Shown: positions 16,686 to 25,614, counted from the stretch's first letter. The stretch: DNA of 56,063 nucleotides from an uncultured Campylobacter sp. (GCF_905373215.1 NZ_CAJPRT010000014.1:1-56063), one strand, 5' to 3'. Translations and numbers: made by a program. The notes: generated from the letters alone by a model not told the origin.

Positions 16686-18983
16686 TTACAGTATCCTGAG
16701 GGTGTCTGAGATGAAATACATAAAAATCCCGAGCCCGAACATCACGAAAAGCCCCGCAAATTCGATGTAAAGCTTCAAGCTTACGAGCCGCTTCGAGCTT
16801 AGCTCGTTTGCCTTCGCGCCGAAAAGTGCGGCTAAAAATATCACGACGCTCATTCCAAAACCGATAAAAAGCGCACTCGCGACGCTAAGCGCGAAGCTGC
16901 CGAGGCTGAAGGCAAGCACGAAAATAAGGATCGTGCCTGGGCAGGGCACGAGCGCCGCAGCAAGCGCGATAAGCCACTCGCGCCCTTTCTCGCCACCGCC
17001 AGTAGCGCCATTTTGCAGAGAGCGAGACGAGGTTTGGTTTTTTAAATTTGCAGAATTTGAAGCCTGTTTTTGCTTGTTTTGGCTAGATGAGCTTTCCTTT
17101 AAATTTGCGGCTAAATTTGAATCCGAATTTAGCTCTGCCGTTGCGGCACCTAAATTTTGAGTATCTAAATACCGCGCGGATTCGCCGCTTTGGATATTAA
17201 ATTTAGAAAATTTATAGCTCTTTGACGCTGCGTGAGCGGAATTCCCGGAGTTTGAAAATGCCGCGTTTTTTAATCCAGCGCCTGTTCTTGCGGTGTTTGC
17301 GGCGGAAGTGCAAGCGGCGCAGGAGCAGCACGCATCGTGGTGGGCGCCCGATCTTACGCGGCGAGCTTTGTCGTAGATGATGAGCGCGGTTATGACGATG
17401 ATCAGAAGCGCCGAAATTTTCGTGGTGATTGAGGCGGAGTTTGTGGAGACGAGCCCTGCGATGTTTTGCAGCACGAACATGCTCGCGCTTACCAAAACGA
17501 GAGCTCCTAGGACGTGCAGAAGCCCGATTTTAAGGGCAAATCCGAAGGCCTTGACGTAGCTGCCGCCATGGGCTAGGAAATAGCTCGCCGTTAGCAGCTT
17601 CGCGTGCCCGGGGCCTGCCGCGTGGAAAAAGCCATATATGAAAGAAAGCGCCAAGACCCATAGGATGGTGCTTGCGCTTGCATGCTCGCTGCTTGCGCGA
17701 AACGCCGTTTTGAGGCTTTTCATAAAATCCATCGTCTTTTGCGCGACAAATCCCAGCGAGGCCTCTTCGTGCGGCTCGCTCGAAATATTGCCGCTACCGG
17801 GCGAAACGCCGTTTTTGCTCGCGCTATTTTTCGCTAAATTTAAAGAGTTAGGCGGCGTCGCGAGATTTTGCGTAGAATGCGCGGAATTTAAAGAATTGTC
17901 TCGGATCGTCGTCAAATTTTCGCCCGCATCTTTATCTGCAGACGCCGCAGAATTTGCGGAATCGTTAAAATTTATCGCGGCGCTCCTGTCGCCCCCGTTT
18001 TGCGCTAAATTTGAATTATCGCCTAAAGAAGCCGCGGCGTTTTCGCTATTTTTCGCGGCGGCCTCTAAGTTTTCGCTGCCGAAGCGGTCGGAATTTGCGG
18101 AATCACCTTTCGCCTGCGCGTCTTTTTTGGCGGCTTTATTAATCTGCGCGAGAGTATCCGAGGCGGCGATATTTTTTTGTGCTTCTACTGCAGCTTCCGA
18201 AACGATATCGCCGACGGATCTTTGGTTTGATCTGCGCGCCGAGCTGGCATTCGGTTTAGCTTGCCCGCCTTGCGCAAGTTTATCCTCTGAGCCCGCAAGA
18301 CTCTGCTCGCTAGATGCAACACCGCTCTGCGCTAAATCGGAGTTTGGCGCGCTTGAAATCAGCGGTTTTTTATCTGCGATCTTTGGCTTTTCGCCGCTAA
18401 ATTCTATAAAAGTGGTGGCTAAATTTGAATTAGGCTTCGCTACAAAGCCCTCGCCCAGATTAATGGGCTTATCGTCAAGCATTTTGAAATTGAAAAATCC
18501 CTGATCGTCGTTAATGGAAATTTTAAGAACGCGGTTGTTTCGCAGTTCGAAGCCAACCTTTTGATCGAACTCGAACACGAGTCTGCCCTTTTTAACGAGG
18601 CTTATTGCGTTTTTAAAATTTCCCTTGATCTGCGTGCCTACGAGGTTGCTAAGCGCAGGCTTTACGTTTTTTGGCGCTTGATCGTAGAATTCCGCCTCGC
18701 AAAGATAATTTTTGGGGGTTAGATAATCGGTCATCGCCTTAGTTATCTCGGCAAGCTCGCTATTTTCAAGCTTGCCGTTGGAATTTATATCGTAGGTCTG
18801 CATTATGACGTCGGTAAAATTTTGAGAGAAAAGCCACGAAAAATGCAGGCTCACGATCTTGCCGTCTTGTGCGACGGGGGTAATGCTAACGTGCGCAGTG
18901 GGTGTATATAGGGCGCACAGAGCGCACGCAAATATCCGCGAGCTAAAGATCGCGGATAAAAGTAAAATTTTAATAAATTTCAT
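16686..18983 (-). CDS. DUF1007-NicO/RcnA-type metal transporter fusion
   Basis: 765 residues from ATG 18983. An N-terminal signal peptide leads into a periplasmic DUF1007 domain (about 20-190) containing an EF-hand-like loop DINSNGKLENSE. A low-complexity Ala/Asn/Ser linker of about 220 residues follows. The membrane domain starts near 435 with HAAGPGHAKLL, the NicO/RcnA metal-site motif, then a His/Cys loop HHDACCSCAAC (about 550), a second low-complexity linker (about 560-660), and helices with LVPCPGTILIF. NicO proteins move nickel or cobalt. The gene starts three bases after the znuA stop, so a zinc or mixed-metal role is possible. The linkers are unusually long. Confidence 0.85.
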   Translation of the reverse strand: MKFIKILLLSAIFSSRIFACALCALYTPTAHVSITPVAQDGKIVSLHFSWLFSQNFTDVIMQTYDINSNGKLENSELAEITKAMTDYLTPKNYLCEAEFYDQAPKNVKPALSNLVGTQIKGNFKNAISLVKKGRLVFEFDQKVGFELRNNRVLKISINDDQGFFNFKMLDDKPINLGEGFVAKPNSNLATTFIEFSGEKPKIADKKPLISSAPNSDLAQSGVASSEQSLAGSEDKLAQGGQAKPNASSARRSNQRSVGDIVSEAAVEAQKNIAASDTLAQINKAAKKDAQAKGDSANSDRFGSENLEAAAKNSENAAASLGDNSNLAQNGGDRSAAINFNDSANSAASADKDAGENLTTIRDNSLNSAHSTQNLATPPNSLNLAKNSASKNGVSPGSGNISSEPHEEASLGFVAQKTMDFMKSLKTAFRASSEHASASTILWVLALSFIYGFFHAAGPGHAKLLTASYFLAHGGSYVKAFGFALKIGLLHVLGALVLVSASMFVLQNIAGLVSTNSASITTKISALLIIVITALIIYDKARRVRSGAHHDACCSCAACTSAANTARTGAGLKNAAFSNSGNSAHAASKSYKFSKFNIQSGESARYLDTQNLGAATAELNSDSNLAANLKESSSSQNKQKQASNSANLKNQTSSRSLQNGATGGGEKGREWLIALAAALVPCPGTILIFVLAFSLGSFALSVASALFIGFGMSVVIFLAALFGAKANELSSKRLVSLKLYIEFAGLFVMFGLGIFMYFISDTLRIL

Positions 18984-18986
18984 CAA

Positions 18987-19913
18987 CTACAAATTTTCTC
19001 CGAAAACGTCGATCGTCTTTTTCATCGTCTCGTACCAATCTAGCGGCAGCTGATCGATCTCCATCACCTTTGCGCCTGTTTGTGCGGCGATGGTTTGCGC
19101 TGCCTTTTTGGAAAACTGCGGTGCGACGAAAATCACTTTGATCTTTTCCTCTTTGGCTTCCTCGATTAGCTCGGCCAAATCCGCAGGCTTAGGCTCTTTG
19201 CCCTCCACTTCGACTGCGATCTGCTCCAAATCGTATCGGTGTGCGAAATAGCCCCAAGACGGATGATAAACCATAAATTTCTTTCCCTTGACGCCCGCTA
19301 ATTTCTGCTTTGCGTAAGCGTCCAGCTCGTCAAGTTTTTTAGCAAATTTATCAAAATTTGCTTCATAAATTTTAGCATCCTTAGGATACTGTTTGGTTAA
19401 TGCGTCTTTAATATTTTTAGCTTGAATTTTTACAAGCTGCGGATCGAGCCAGATATGTGGGTCTAAACCGCCGTGATGGTGATGGTGCTCGTGCGCCTCG
19501 TGGTCTTTGTCACCATGCTCATGATGCGCGTCATGATCGTGATCATCGTGATGTGCGCTATGATCATGTTCGTCGTGATGGTGATGCTCTGCCATAGCCA
19601 TTTTAGTGATGCCATCTTCGGTGCGGATTATCTTCATCTTCGGATACGATGCGGCAAGCTTTGGTAGCCAGACTTCATCAAATTCTATACCGACTGCAAA
19701 ATACAGATCGCTATTTTCTAGCATTTTCATCTCCGAAGGCTTAGGCTCGTATGTGTGCGGATCAGCGCCTTTGCCGACCATCGTATTTACCTGCAGAGTA
19801 TCACCTGCGATCTGTTCAACAAAATACTTCGTAGGAAGTATGGTCGTGGTGACCGTAGGTTTGGCGAATGCTACGCAACTAGCTGCTAAAAGCGTGAAAA
19901 TAAGCTTTTTCAT
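18987..19913 (-). CDS. znuA: Zinc-type periplasmic binding protein ZnuA
   Basis: 308 residues from ATG 19913, preceded by AAAGGA; a longer frame to 19928 lacks a site. Residues 1-17 are a signal peptide. The cluster 9 (A-1) solute-binding fold shows the metal ligands H53 in DPHTYEP, H153 in DPHIWLDP, and a His in MVYHPSWGYFAHRY. Between them, residues about 110-147 form a His/Asp-rich loop, the zinc-capturing loop of ZnuA proteins. No ABC permease or ATPase genes lie beside it; instead the downstream partner is the NicO fusion. A palindromic operator-like region sits upstream, next to a divergent Fur-family gene. Confidence 0.93.
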   Translation of the reverse strand: MKKLIFTLLAASCVAFAKPTVTTTILPTKYFVEQIAGDTLQVNTMVGKGADPHTYEPKPSEMKMLENSDLYFAVGIEFDEVWLPKLAASYPKMKIIRTEDGITKMAMAEHHHHDEHDHSAHHDDHDHDAHHEHGDKDHEAHEHHHHHGGLDPHIWLDPQLVKIQAKNIKDALTKQYPKDAKIYEANFDKFAKKLDELDAYAKQKLAGVKGKKFMVYHPSWGYFAHRYDLEQIAVEVEGKEPKPADLAELIEEAKEEKIKVIFVAPQFSKKAAQTIAAQTGAKVMEIDQLPLDWYETMKKTIDVFGENL

Positions 19914-19941
19914 AAAATTCCTTTCCAAAAAAAATTGCGGA

Positions 19942-19972
19942 AGTATATCAAAAGCAACTTAGTTGCAACTTA
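19942..19972 (-). promoter_or_regulatory. znuA promoter with candidate Zur operator
   Basis: On the minus strand a TATACT -10 box lies at 19947-19942. Overlapping its -35 zone is GCAACTTAGTTGC (19954-19966), a near-perfect palindrome, and GCAACTTA occurs twice 11 bases apart (19954 and 19965), with a second palindrome AGTTGCAACT (19961-19970). About one helical turn between copies suggests two bound repressor dimers. The adjacent Fur-family gene is the obvious candidate regulator. Confidence 0.55.
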
Positions 19973-20027
19973 ATATAAATTTATCTAAATTTCGCTATCA
20001 TCGCTTAAATTTTAAAAAAGGCGTAAA

Positions 20028-20381
20028 ATGGATCCCAAAGATTTTTTAGCGAGTCACGATATCGCTCCTACTGCGCTTAGAGTGCAGATCGTGCAGATCC
20101 TAAGCGAGAAAAAATGCCCGGTAAGCTACGATGAACTAGTAGAACAAACGGGTGCTAATAAAACCACGATATATCGCAATATAGCGCTTTTGGAAGAGAA
20201 AAATTTGATAATTACCAGCGAGAATAATCATAAAAGCTTTTATGAGCTTACCGACGGCGCCAAAGCGTATTTTGTCTGCGAAAGCTGCCATAAAATGGAG
20301 GAGATTTCGATGCCAGCTTTGCCACAAAAAAATGTCAAAAGCGTGCTTGTGCGAGGATTGTGCGAGAAGTGCGGCGGCTGA
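20028..20381 (+). CDS. Short Fur-family regulator, candidate Zur
   Basis: 117 residues, shorter than Fur or PerR (about 140-150). The winged-helix part is clear: RVQIVQILSEKKCPVSYDEL and TTIYRNIALLEEKNLI. The dimer part keeps two CxxC pairs (CESC and CEKC) that bind a structural zinc, but the His-rich segment that usually precedes the first CxxC is replaced by GAKAYFVCESC. It is divergent from znuA with 114 bp between, containing the repeated palindrome. Zinc-dependent control of znuA is inferred from this layout. It could instead be a more general Fur-like regulator. Confidence 0.8.
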   Translation: MDPKDFLASHDIAPTALRVQIVQILSEKKCPVSYDELVEQTGANKTTIYRNIALLEEKNLIITSENNHKSFYELTDGAKAYFVCESCHKMEEISMPALPQKNVKSVLVRGLCEKCGG

Positions 20382-20475
20382 GGCGAGAAATTTAATCAAA
20401 AGCGCCAAAGAAATTTGGCTAAAACGCTAGGGCAAAATTTAACCGATTTTTAACGGATTTTTATAAAACAAACGA

Positions 20476-20481
20476 TATAAT
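20476..20481 (+). promoter_or_regulatory. -10 box of the 20515 gene
   Basis: Consensus TATAAT, 33 bases before the GTG start, with an AAAAGGGA ribosome site between. Confidence 0.45.
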
Positions 20482-20514
20482 CCGAGCGTTTCATATTTTA
20501 AAAGGGAAAATTCA

Positions 20515-20955
20515 GTGAATAAAAACGATACGATAAAAGCAATAGAGAAGTTTGTAAGTTCTCAAGAAATGACGATGTTTCGCCTGAAAAAGGGTATCTA
20601 CGGCGATGCGATGAAAAACCTGGATCAGGTTTTTACGCCGTATAAGGAGTTTGCCGAGTTTTTCAAAAATCCCGCAAATAGACTGCAAGAGCTGTTAGGC
20701 AACATCGCGTACGAATCGATTTTAAACTACACTGAAGCAGGGCTATCGCACTGCGAGAAGATCCACTCGATCTATTTTGTGGAATCCAAAGGATTTTTCA
20801 AAAGTGGGCTAAAGTATATCGAGCCTGATGCGACCGCGAGAGAAAGAGCCAAGAGCTATTACGACAAATTGCTGGAAAATAATGAGAAGCTTAATGAATA
20901 TATCGATATCGGCTTGCAAAGGCTACATGGCTTAGAAGCGAAGGTTTTCGAGTAG
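20515..20955 (+). CDS. Hypothetical helical protein
   Basis: 146 residues from a GTG start, supported by AAAAGGGA upstream and a consensus TATAAT. The sequence is soluble, rich in Lys, Glu and Leu, and looks mostly helical; it has no signal peptide or membrane segment. A single Cys lies in LSHCEKIHSIYF. I do not recognise a family. It is a standalone transcription unit after the Fur-family gene; whether it is metal-related is unknown. Good codon use and a clear promoter support that it is real. Confidence 0.75.
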   Translation: MNKNDTIKAIEKFVSSQEMTMFRLKKGIYGDAMKNLDQVFTPYKEFAEFFKNPANRLQELLGNIAYESILNYTEAGLSHCEKIHSIYFVESKGFFKSGLKYIEPDATARERAKSYYDKLLENNEKLNEYIDIGLQRLHGLEAKVFE

Positions 20956-21802
20956 GCCAGGCTAGCTTTGGGATTTGATTTGCGTGGCGAAATTCTATCG
21001 CAAATCCTTAGCGTTTAAAATCCTATGATTAAATTTCATACCTTTTACAGATCCACTTATATTATTTAATTCCGCGTTAGCGCCGCTTTTAATTGCGCAT
21101 ATAACAAATAGGGCGGCTTGAGCAATTCCGTGGCGGTAGGCATTATCCGATACTATCAAAGAAATAATCTAAATTTTTAAAGCTCAACGAAGCGGGTTAA
21201 AATAAGCAAGCTTGGCTAAATTCTTTGAAGAGACTAAAGCAGGCTCTAACATAAACTAGTGCTTAGTTGGAGTCTGCGAATTTGAAATTTTGTGGCTAGC
21301 GCGAACGGGAATTTAAAATTCTAGCGCTACTTTAGATTTCTGCGAAATGCGGAATTTTAAAGTAGGTATTGCGCCCGCAATAAGCAAAACGCAGGATTTG
21401 AAATTTTCTAAAAATGCTCGCTGCAAAGTAAAAATTTAAGAGCCAGGCTGCAGGGCGACGCAGCGTAAATTTTAATTTACTCTGTAGCGCAAAACGCATT
21501 CAGCAAGAAATATTTTTGGAAGCGGAAGGGGCGATAGAGAGCCGTAACGAATTATATTTGATTGCGCTAATACCGCATTGTTGGTATATGCAGTGATGCA
21601 GCCGATGCGTAAAAATTATTTAGCGGTGTCAAGGCGGAGCGTGCGGTGTAAATTTTAACTCGTTTTTTTTATTTATCATGCGAGGCAAATTTAAGCGGCT
21701 AAACTTATTACGATTAAAAAATTCTAAATGTGGATTAAAGCTTGGCGGCGAAATTAGCCTTGCTAGCACTCCGCTGCATCTTAATTTCGCCGTCAAGCAA
21801 CT
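20956..21802. other. 847-bp intergenic region
   Basis: Between convergent genes. Short open frames here (for example from 21678) have no family resemblance or ribosome site. No RNA gene recognised. Confidence 0.55.
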
Positions 21803-22033
21803 TTATTTATCTGCCTTTTCGGCTTTATATTGCGCTAGCAGGGTGCCTAGCTCATCTTTTATGCGAAGCTTTTCCTTCTTCATCGCATCGATCTCCAGAT
21901 CGCTCATATGCACTCTGCCGGCCTGCGCGTCGGCGATCTTGTGATCCAGCTCGTCGTGTTTCTCAAAAAGCGAATCAAATCGTGCGTTTTTGCCTTTTAA
22001 CTCAGTGATTAAATCTCTGTATTCATGAAACAT
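21803..22033 (-). CDS. YdcH/DUF465 family small protein
   Basis: 76 residues. The pattern FEKHDELDHKIADAQ followed by DLEIDAMKKEKLRIKDELGTLL is the DUF465/YdcH signature, a short antiparallel helical hairpin. Function is not known. An AAAGGAG site precedes the ATG. It lies beside argJ, the K+ channel and rpmB on the same strand; I recall a similar small protein near rpmB in C. jejuni. Confidence 0.88.
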   Translation of the reverse strand: MFHEYRDLITELKGKNARFDSLFEKHDELDHKIADAQAGRVHMSDLEIDAMKKEKLRIKDELGTLLAQYKAEKADK

Positions 22034-22204
22034 GCTTTACTCCTTTGAAAAATTTATTCAAGTATATCAATAAAGCGCTTAAAACCTAATTTCAGCTATC
22101 AAATTTAGACTGAATTTCACGCATAAGATTCCAGATTTTAAGAGGTAGAATTTTAGTCTTTAAAAATTTAAAACAGGGCAAATTTAAATGATAAAATTTT
22201 AAGA

Positions 22205-22224
22205 GCAGAGCTTTAAAGCCCTGC
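22205..22224 (-). terminator. Candidate terminator after argJ
   Basis: In minus-strand RNA, GCAGGGC and GCUCUGC form seven pairs including one G-U, around UUUAAA, followed by UCUUAAAAUUUU. It lies 56 bases beyond the argJ end. Confidence 0.5.
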
Positions 22225-22279
22225 CGCTTTCGCTATTTTCGAGACGAGATTTTTAGGTTATGAAGTGAGCTGTGAATCT

Positions 22280-23473
22280 TTATGATCTATAATCGGCGTT
22301 GATTTTTACGTAGTCGTAGCTAAGATCGCAGCCGTACGCGCTAAACTCGCCCTCCCCGAGCCCTAAATCGCACCAGATCGTAAAGCTTTTTTGCTGCATC
22401 ACGGCGTGAGCCGCAGCCTCGCGCGCGGCGTCCAGCTCGCGATTTTGCGCATCATAAAGCAGCACGTCGTCGTATTTGATGCGCAGCTTTTCTTCGTCGC
22501 ATTTGATGCCGCAGGCGCCTATGGTCGAGGCTATACGACCCCAATTCGGATCTTCGCCAAAGATCGCCGTTTTAACAAGCGGCGAATTGCTTAGCGCCTT
22601 CGCCGCCCTGCGGGCATCCCCAGCATTTGCGGCGCCGCTTACTTTAAATCGCACCAGCTTGGTTGCGCCTTCGCCATCTTTTACCAGCATCAGCGCAAGC
22701 TCATGCGTAAGGGCATTTAGCGCGGAGGCGAAAGCGTCCTTTTCGTAAGCGCATTTAGCGCTGCTGCAGAGCATAATCGTATCATTGGTGGAGGTATCGC
22801 CGTCGACGCTTACGGTGTTGAAACTCTGCTCCGCTGCCTTTTTTAGCAGCTCGTCCATATCAGCGCGTGGGATTTTTGCGTCGGTTAGGACGAAGCAGAG
22901 CATAGTTGCAAGCGCAGGATTGAGCATGCCTGCGCCCTTGCAAACGGCTGCGATGTGAAATTTATCGCCGTTTTCTAAAGAAATTTCATACGCAAGCTCC
23001 TTTTTTATCATATCTGTCGTCATAATGGCGGTGGCTAGGGCATCTGAGTTTCGCGCCGAGAAGTTAAAATTTTGCGCGGCGGCGATAATTTTTTCCTTTT
23101 TGAGGCGGTATCCGATGACGCCGGTGGAGCTCATAACGGGGTTTATCAGAGCGGTCTTTTTGCCAAGCTCGCTAAAAATTTCATCGATATCGGCGATGCC
23201 TTGCTCTCCGGTCATCGAGTTTGCGTTTTTAGAATTTACGAGGATAAAATTTGTTTTAAGCTCTCCGCCCGCGCGCTCCTGCGCCCTTTTGAAATGCCTA
23301 ATCGGCGCGGCTTGAAATTTATTGCTCGTAAAGATCACGCTTATGGCAAAGGGCTCGTCCGCACGGATAAATCCCAGATCGTTCCCCTCTTTTTTAAAGC
23401 CCGAATTTACGCCATCAAAATAAAAGCCCTCGACATTCTGCAAGCCGCCCTCGAGCTTAGTGATTTTAAACAT
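22280..23473 (-). CDS. argJ: Bifunctional ornithine acetyltransferase / N-acetylglutamate synthase
   Basis: 397 residues. ArgJ moves acetyl groups from N-acetylornithine to glutamate in the cyclic arginine pathway. It is made as a precursor that cuts itself before a threonine; the motif KGAGMLNPALATMLCFVLTD contains that Thr (about residue 190). Further marks are SVDGDTSTNDTIMLCSS and NWGRIASTIGACG. It overlaps the end of the K+ channel gene by eight bases, so the two are co-transcribed. Whether it also makes acetylglutamate from acetyl-CoA cannot be judged from sequence. Confidence 0.95.
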   Translation of the reverse strand: MFKITKLEGGLQNVEGFYFDGVNSGFKKEGNDLGFIRADEPFAISVIFTSNKFQAAPIRHFKRAQERAGGELKTNFILVNSKNANSMTGEQGIADIDEIFSELGKKTALINPVMSSTGVIGYRLKKEKIIAAAQNFNFSARNSDALATAIMTTDMIKKELAYEISLENGDKFHIAAVCKGAGMLNPALATMLCFVLTDAKIPRADMDELLKKAAEQSFNTVSVDGDTSTNDTIMLCSSAKCAYEKDAFASALNALTHELALMLVKDGEGATKLVRFKVSGAANAGDARRAAKALSNSPLVKTAIFGEDPNWGRIASTIGACGIKCDEEKLRIKYDDVLLYDAQNRELDAAREAAAHAVMQQKSFTIWCDLGLGEGEFSAYGCDLSYDYVKINADYRS

Positions 23474-24596
23474 ATCTCATCTCCTGCGGCTTGTATTTGC
23501 TGCGGATGAGCTTTTTGGTGTTACGGATGCCCTCTGCCGTGCCGATGACTAAAAATTTCACCCCAGTACCGATGAGGTAGTCGCCATCCGGCATCGGGAT
23601 AAAGCGGCTGTTGGGCTCTTTGATTCCTACGACGTCGGCGTTTGTAAAATCGCGCAGGCGAGTTTCTTTTAAGCGTTTGAAGCGGATCCACGAAAAATCG
23701 GGCACCGTGATCTCCTCGATATCGATAAGCGAGTCTTTTTTATACAAAAATCGCTCCAAAATGTTTTCCATATCAGGGCGCACGCTGATTGCAGAGAGCC
23801 TTTGTGCGGCGAGTTTGGATGGTGAGACGATAGAATTTGCGCCGAGTTTTTTTAGCCTCTCGGTGTCGCTGTCATCATCGCTATTTGCCATGATGAAGTA
23901 GGGGGTGATGCGACCAAGCTCCTTTTCGTATAGGCGCACCAGCGAGATTATTGCGATATTATCGGCTAAATTTGGACTTAGCGTGATGACGGATTTTGCA
24001 GATGACAGATGGGCTTTTAGCATCGTGGTTTCTACGTGCGGCTCGCCTACGATGAAATATGGATAGCGGTTTTCTTCGGCGATTTTGGCTAGAGCGGGAT
24101 CGGGGTCGATCACGACAAAAGGTAGATGATTTTCGCGAAACTGCTTGGCAAGCTCGGCGCAGTAGATGTTGTTGTAACAGATAATGTAGTGGTTTTTGAG
24201 CCTTGCGATGTTATTGATCATTCGTTGCTCCCTAAGTAAATTTTGAAGTTTGCCGTTTTTTATGACCTCGACGACGACGCCCAGGCAAAACGAAAAGGTT
24301 CCAAAGCCCATGAGGATGAATAAGACGGTAAAAATTCTACCCGCGGGCGATATCGGCGCTACTTCGGTAAAGCCTACCGTCGTAAAGGTCATGCCTGCTT
24401 GATAAAAGGCGTCTACGAGCGAAAAGCCCGCTATAAAGACGTAGCCTAATGTGCCGATTAGCATCATCAGCACGATGGTTATAAGCGGTAAGCGAAAAGG
24501 TCGTAGCTGGTCGTAAATTTCTGTGTAGAGGTTGATGTCCGGCTTAGTCGAGCCGGACCAGTCGAGGAATCGCTTGATCTTGTCCAAAACAGACAT
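23466..24596 (-). CDS. Two-helix potassium channel with RCK (TrkA) domains
   Basis: 376 residues. Two membrane helices (about 35-57 and 86-112) flank a pore loop whose filter reads TTVGFTEV (72-79) in place of the usual TVGYGD. Downstream are an RCK_N-type Rossmann region (about 135-250) and a TrkA_C-type domain (about 285-365), the MthK-like architecture for ligand-gated K+ flux. The first Rossmann strand reads HYIICYNNIYCAELA, lacking the GxGxxG that binds nucleotides. It sits between rpmB (18 bp upstream) and argJ (8-bp overlap). Channel identity is secure; ligand control is open. Confidence 0.88.
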   Translation of the reverse strand: MSVLDKIKRFLDWSGSTKPDINLYTEIYDQLRPFRLPLITIVLMMLIGTLGYVFIAGFSLVDAFYQAGMTFTTVGFTEVAPISPAGRIFTVLFILMGFGTFSFCLGVVVEVIKNGKLQNLLREQRMINNIARLKNHYIICYNNIYCAELAKQFRENHLPFVVIDPDPALAKIAEENRYPYFIVGEPHVETTMLKAHLSSAKSVITLSPNLADNIAIISLVRLYEKELGRITPYFIMANSDDDSDTERLKKLGANSIVSPSKLAAQRLSAISVRPDMENILERFLYKKDSLIDIEEITVPDFSWIRFKRLKETRLRDFTNADVVGIKEPNSRFIPMPDGDYLIGTGVKFLVIGTAEGIRNTKKLIRSKYKPQEMRYV

Positions 24597-24614
24597 AAAT
24601 TCCTCTTTAAGAGG

Positions 24615-24806
24615 TTATTTTGATTGTTTTTTCATAGTTCGTAGAGTTGAGGCGGCTACTTTGATTCGTCTGGTTGAGCCGTCTTCTAGCTGAACGCGGA
24701 TGGTGCGTAGATTGACCTGGAATTTCTTTTTGGTCCTGTTATTTGCGTGGCTGACATTGTTTCCTACCATCGCACCTTTGCCGGTGATTGCGCATCTTCT
24801 TGCCAT
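24615..24806 (-). CDS. rpmB: 50S ribosomal protein L28
   Basis: 63 residues, basic. MARRCAITGKGAMVGNNVSHANNRTKKKFQVNL is condensed here as its key parts: RCAITGKG near the start, then VSHANNRTKK, both L28 signatures. It is a structural protein of the large subunit. It is the first gene of a minus-strand run with the K+ channel and argJ, and is divergent from rpe across 145 bp. Confidence 0.96.
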   Translation of the reverse strand: MARRCAITGKGAMVGNNVSHANNRTKKKFQVNLRTIRVQLEDGSTRRIKVAASTLRTMKKQSK

Positions 24807-24951
24807 AATAAATCCTTGATGATTAAAATAAATGGCGATTATAGCGAAAAAATTTCAAATTATGCTTAAAATCCGCTGCGGTTTAAATTTAGCGAAATTT
24901 ATGACAAAACTAAGTAAAATTTCGCATCTTGAAATTTTATAAGGAATCTTA

Positions 24952-25593
24952 ATGTATGTAGCACCCAGCATTTTATCGGCGGATTTCGGCAGGCTCGCGG
25001 AGGAGATTCGCGCAGTCTGCGAAGCGGGCGCCGATCTCATTCACGTAGACGTGATGGACGGGCATTTTGTACCCAATCTCACGATCGGACCGCTCGTAGC
25101 AAGCGCCGCGGCAAAGGCGAGCAGCAAGCCTTTAGACATTCATCTGATGGTTAAAAACGTGCCGTTTTTCGTCGATCTTTTTTTGCCGCTAAAGCCGAAA
25201 TTTCTTAGCTTCCACATCGAGGAGGAGAGCCATCCGCTGCGCCTCATAGATCATATCCGCCGCAGCGGCGTCTCGCCCGCGGTAGTGCTAAATCCGCACA
25301 CTCCGCTTAGCGCGCTGGAGTTTATTTTGGGCGAGGTCGATATGGTGCTTTTGATGAGCGTTAATCCGGGTTTCGGCGGACAGAAATTTATCCCCTCGGC
25401 GCTTGAGAAAATTAAGCAGCTGCGCGAGCTGATCGATCGCAAAGGCGCAAAATGCCTCATCGAGGTCGATGGCGGCGTAAACGGGCTGAATATCGCAGAT
25501 ATCGACGAAGCGGGCGCCGACATCGTGGTGGCGGGCAACTACATATTTTCTTCAAACGACTACGCGGAAGCGATCCGTGCGCTTAAAATTTAG
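24952..25593 (+). CDS. rpe: Ribulose-phosphate 3-epimerase
   Basis: 213 residues, a complete TIM barrel. It interconverts ribulose-5-phosphate and xylulose-5-phosphate in the pentose phosphate pathway. Motifs are APSILSADFGRL at the start, HVDVMDGHFVPNLTIGP, DIHLMV, SVNPGFGGQKF for phosphate binding, and EVDGGVNGLNI. A TAAGGAA site precedes the ATG. dnaQ follows 21 bp later; I recall the same rpe-dnaQ order in C. jejuni. Confidence 0.97.
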   Translation: MYVAPSILSADFGRLAEEIRAVCEAGADLIHVDVMDGHFVPNLTIGPLVASAAAKASSKPLDIHLMVKNVPFFVDLFLPLKPKFLSFHIEEESHPLRLIDHIRRSGVSPAVVLNPHTPLSALEFILGEVDMVLLMSVNPGFGGQKFIPSALEKIKQLRELIDRKGAKCLIEVDGGVNGLNIADIDEAGADIVVAGNYIFSSNDYAEAIRALKI

Positions 25594-25614
25594 GCGCGGC
25601 ACAGGGGTAAAATT

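Noticed and set aside
17638..18504. 288-codon open frame on the plus strand
   Set aside because: It lies opposite the low-complexity linker of the NicO fusion; its Ala/Ser/Phe-rich sequence mirrors the real gene and has no ribosome site.
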